Source: Klebsiella electrica | GTDB lineage: Bacteria; Pseudomonadota; Gammaproteobacteria; Enterobacterales; Enterobacteriaceae | Direction: 5' to 3' | DNA length: 64,000 nt | Assembly (NCBI RefSeq): GCF_006711645.1 | Contig: NZ_CP041247.1 | Span: forward strand, 1,984,001-2,048,000 | Shown: in pieces, positions 63,680-64,000 of the stretch | How positions within the stretch are numbered: position 1 is the stretch's first letter | Layout of the letters: each line of letters begins with the position of its first letter | Notes under the pieces: generated by a model | Seen by the model: only the letters and a program-made list of their open reading frames with translations | What the model was told of the DNA's origin: nothing | Databases searched by the model: none | Made by a program: the position numbers and the translations under genes

Positions 63680-64000
63680 TTATTCGGTCAGTACCGGATG
63701 CCCGCTGAGCGTTAAGGTGGTGGTGGCCGCGTTGTTCACCAGCAGCGCGTTCGCGCCGAGGGGCAGGGTCACGGTCCGCTGCTCGTGGCCGAAGTCCAGC
63801 CCGCTGATAAGAGGAACAGCGAGCTGCGCGCGGAGATAGTCGCAGACCTGCGGTAAATCATAGCCCGCGTCGTAATCGTTAGGCCGGGCGCCGGTAAAGC
63901 TGCCGAGGACAATGGCGCGCTGAGCGGCGAGGATACCACTATTAAGCAGCTGCAACAGCATCCGTTCGACGCGGAACGGATGCTCGTTAATATCTTCCAG
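63680..64000 (-). CDS. ldcA: LD-carboxypeptidase LdcA, C-terminal part
   Basis: Runs off the window edge; 106 codons of the 3' part are seen. The sequence EDINEHPFRVERMLLQLLNSGIL leads to AIVLGSFTGARPNDYDAGYD and GLDFGHEQRTVTLPLGANALL, where the His is the third member of the S66 Ser-Glu-His triad. LdcA removes the terminal D-Ala from muropeptide tetrapeptides during cytoplasmic recycling. It lies after cvrA as in E. coli. Confidence 0.93.
   Translation of the reverse strand: MEDINEHPFRVERMLLQLLNSGILAAQRAIVLGSFTGARPNDYDAGYDLPQVCDYLRAQLAVPLISGLDFGHEQRTVTLPLGANALLVNNAATTTLTLSGHPVLTE

Overview
The window is a chromosomal segment of a Gram-negative enterobacterium, most likely the Klebsiella/Raoultella clade. 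The backbone gene order follows the Escherichia coli block from proQ-prc to dadX-cvrA-ldcA almost gene for gene. An MgrB of 47 residues, a PBP3-like protein between cspC and rlmA, a MrkH-like PilZ protein and a UspG/P-type ATPase pair beside cvrA all fit that clade. The species cannot be fixed from sequence reading alone. There are no rRNA or tRNA genes, insertion sequences, CRISPR arrays or prophage.

Layout. 1-5700: the end of proQ, then prc and htpX (envelope proteolysis), the MFS exporter yebQ and the repressor kdgR. 5.7-7.7 kb: small regulatory and stress genes yobH, mgrB with a PhoP box, yebO, yobF and cspC. 7.8-11.9 kb: a second PBP3 resembling Salmonella PBP3SAL, rlmA, the manganese exporter mntP behind a yybP-ykoY riboswitch, and yobD. 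11.9-14.6 kb: the mannose PTS manXYZ. 15.1-22.6 kb: yoaE, the c-di-GMP phosphodiesterase pdeD, sdaA, nudL, pabB, yoaH and yoaB. 22.7-32.6 kb: yoaA, tsaB, yeaY, fadD, rnd, minCDE and ycgL-ycgM-ycgN.

32.6-44.5 kb is an accessory region inserted between ycgN and dsbB, where E. coli carries hlyE and umuDC. It holds a tight five-gene operon (MipA/OmpV-like porin, periplasmic serine hydrolase, four-helix membrane protein, DUF2975 protein, YozG-like regulator), decayed SDR and GyrI-like fragments, an AT-rich MrkH-like PilZ gene, a methyltransferase, a LysR regulator, a benzoylformate-decarboxylase-like ThDP enzyme, a DUF1003 protein, a lone outer-membrane-barrel candidate, and a DUF1971 gene behind a perfect NsrR-type palindrome.

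44.5-50.4 kb returns to the backbone with dsbB, fadR, ycgB, dadA and dadX, but nhaB is missing between dsbB and fadR. 50.7-61.8 kb is a second accessory block between dadX and cvrA: an alpha/beta hydrolase, pagP, an overlapping adaptor/RND/acyltransferase operon preceded by a 36-codon membrane peptide, and a UspG-like protein followed by a P2-type ATPase. The window ends in cvrA and the 3' part of ldcA.

Common themes are envelope maintenance (prc, htpX, two PBP/hydrolase genes, pagP, acyltransferase, RND pump, ldcA), fatty-acid sensing and use (fadR and fadD with a FadR site), c-di-GMP signalling (pdeD and the PilZ protein), metal homeostasis (mntP, yoaE) and D-alanine/serine catabolism (dadAX, sdaA). 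The two best places to look for undescribed biology are the five-gene operon at 32.8-35.9 kb and the adaptor/RND/acyltransferase operon with its small membrane peptide at 52.9-58.2 kb.
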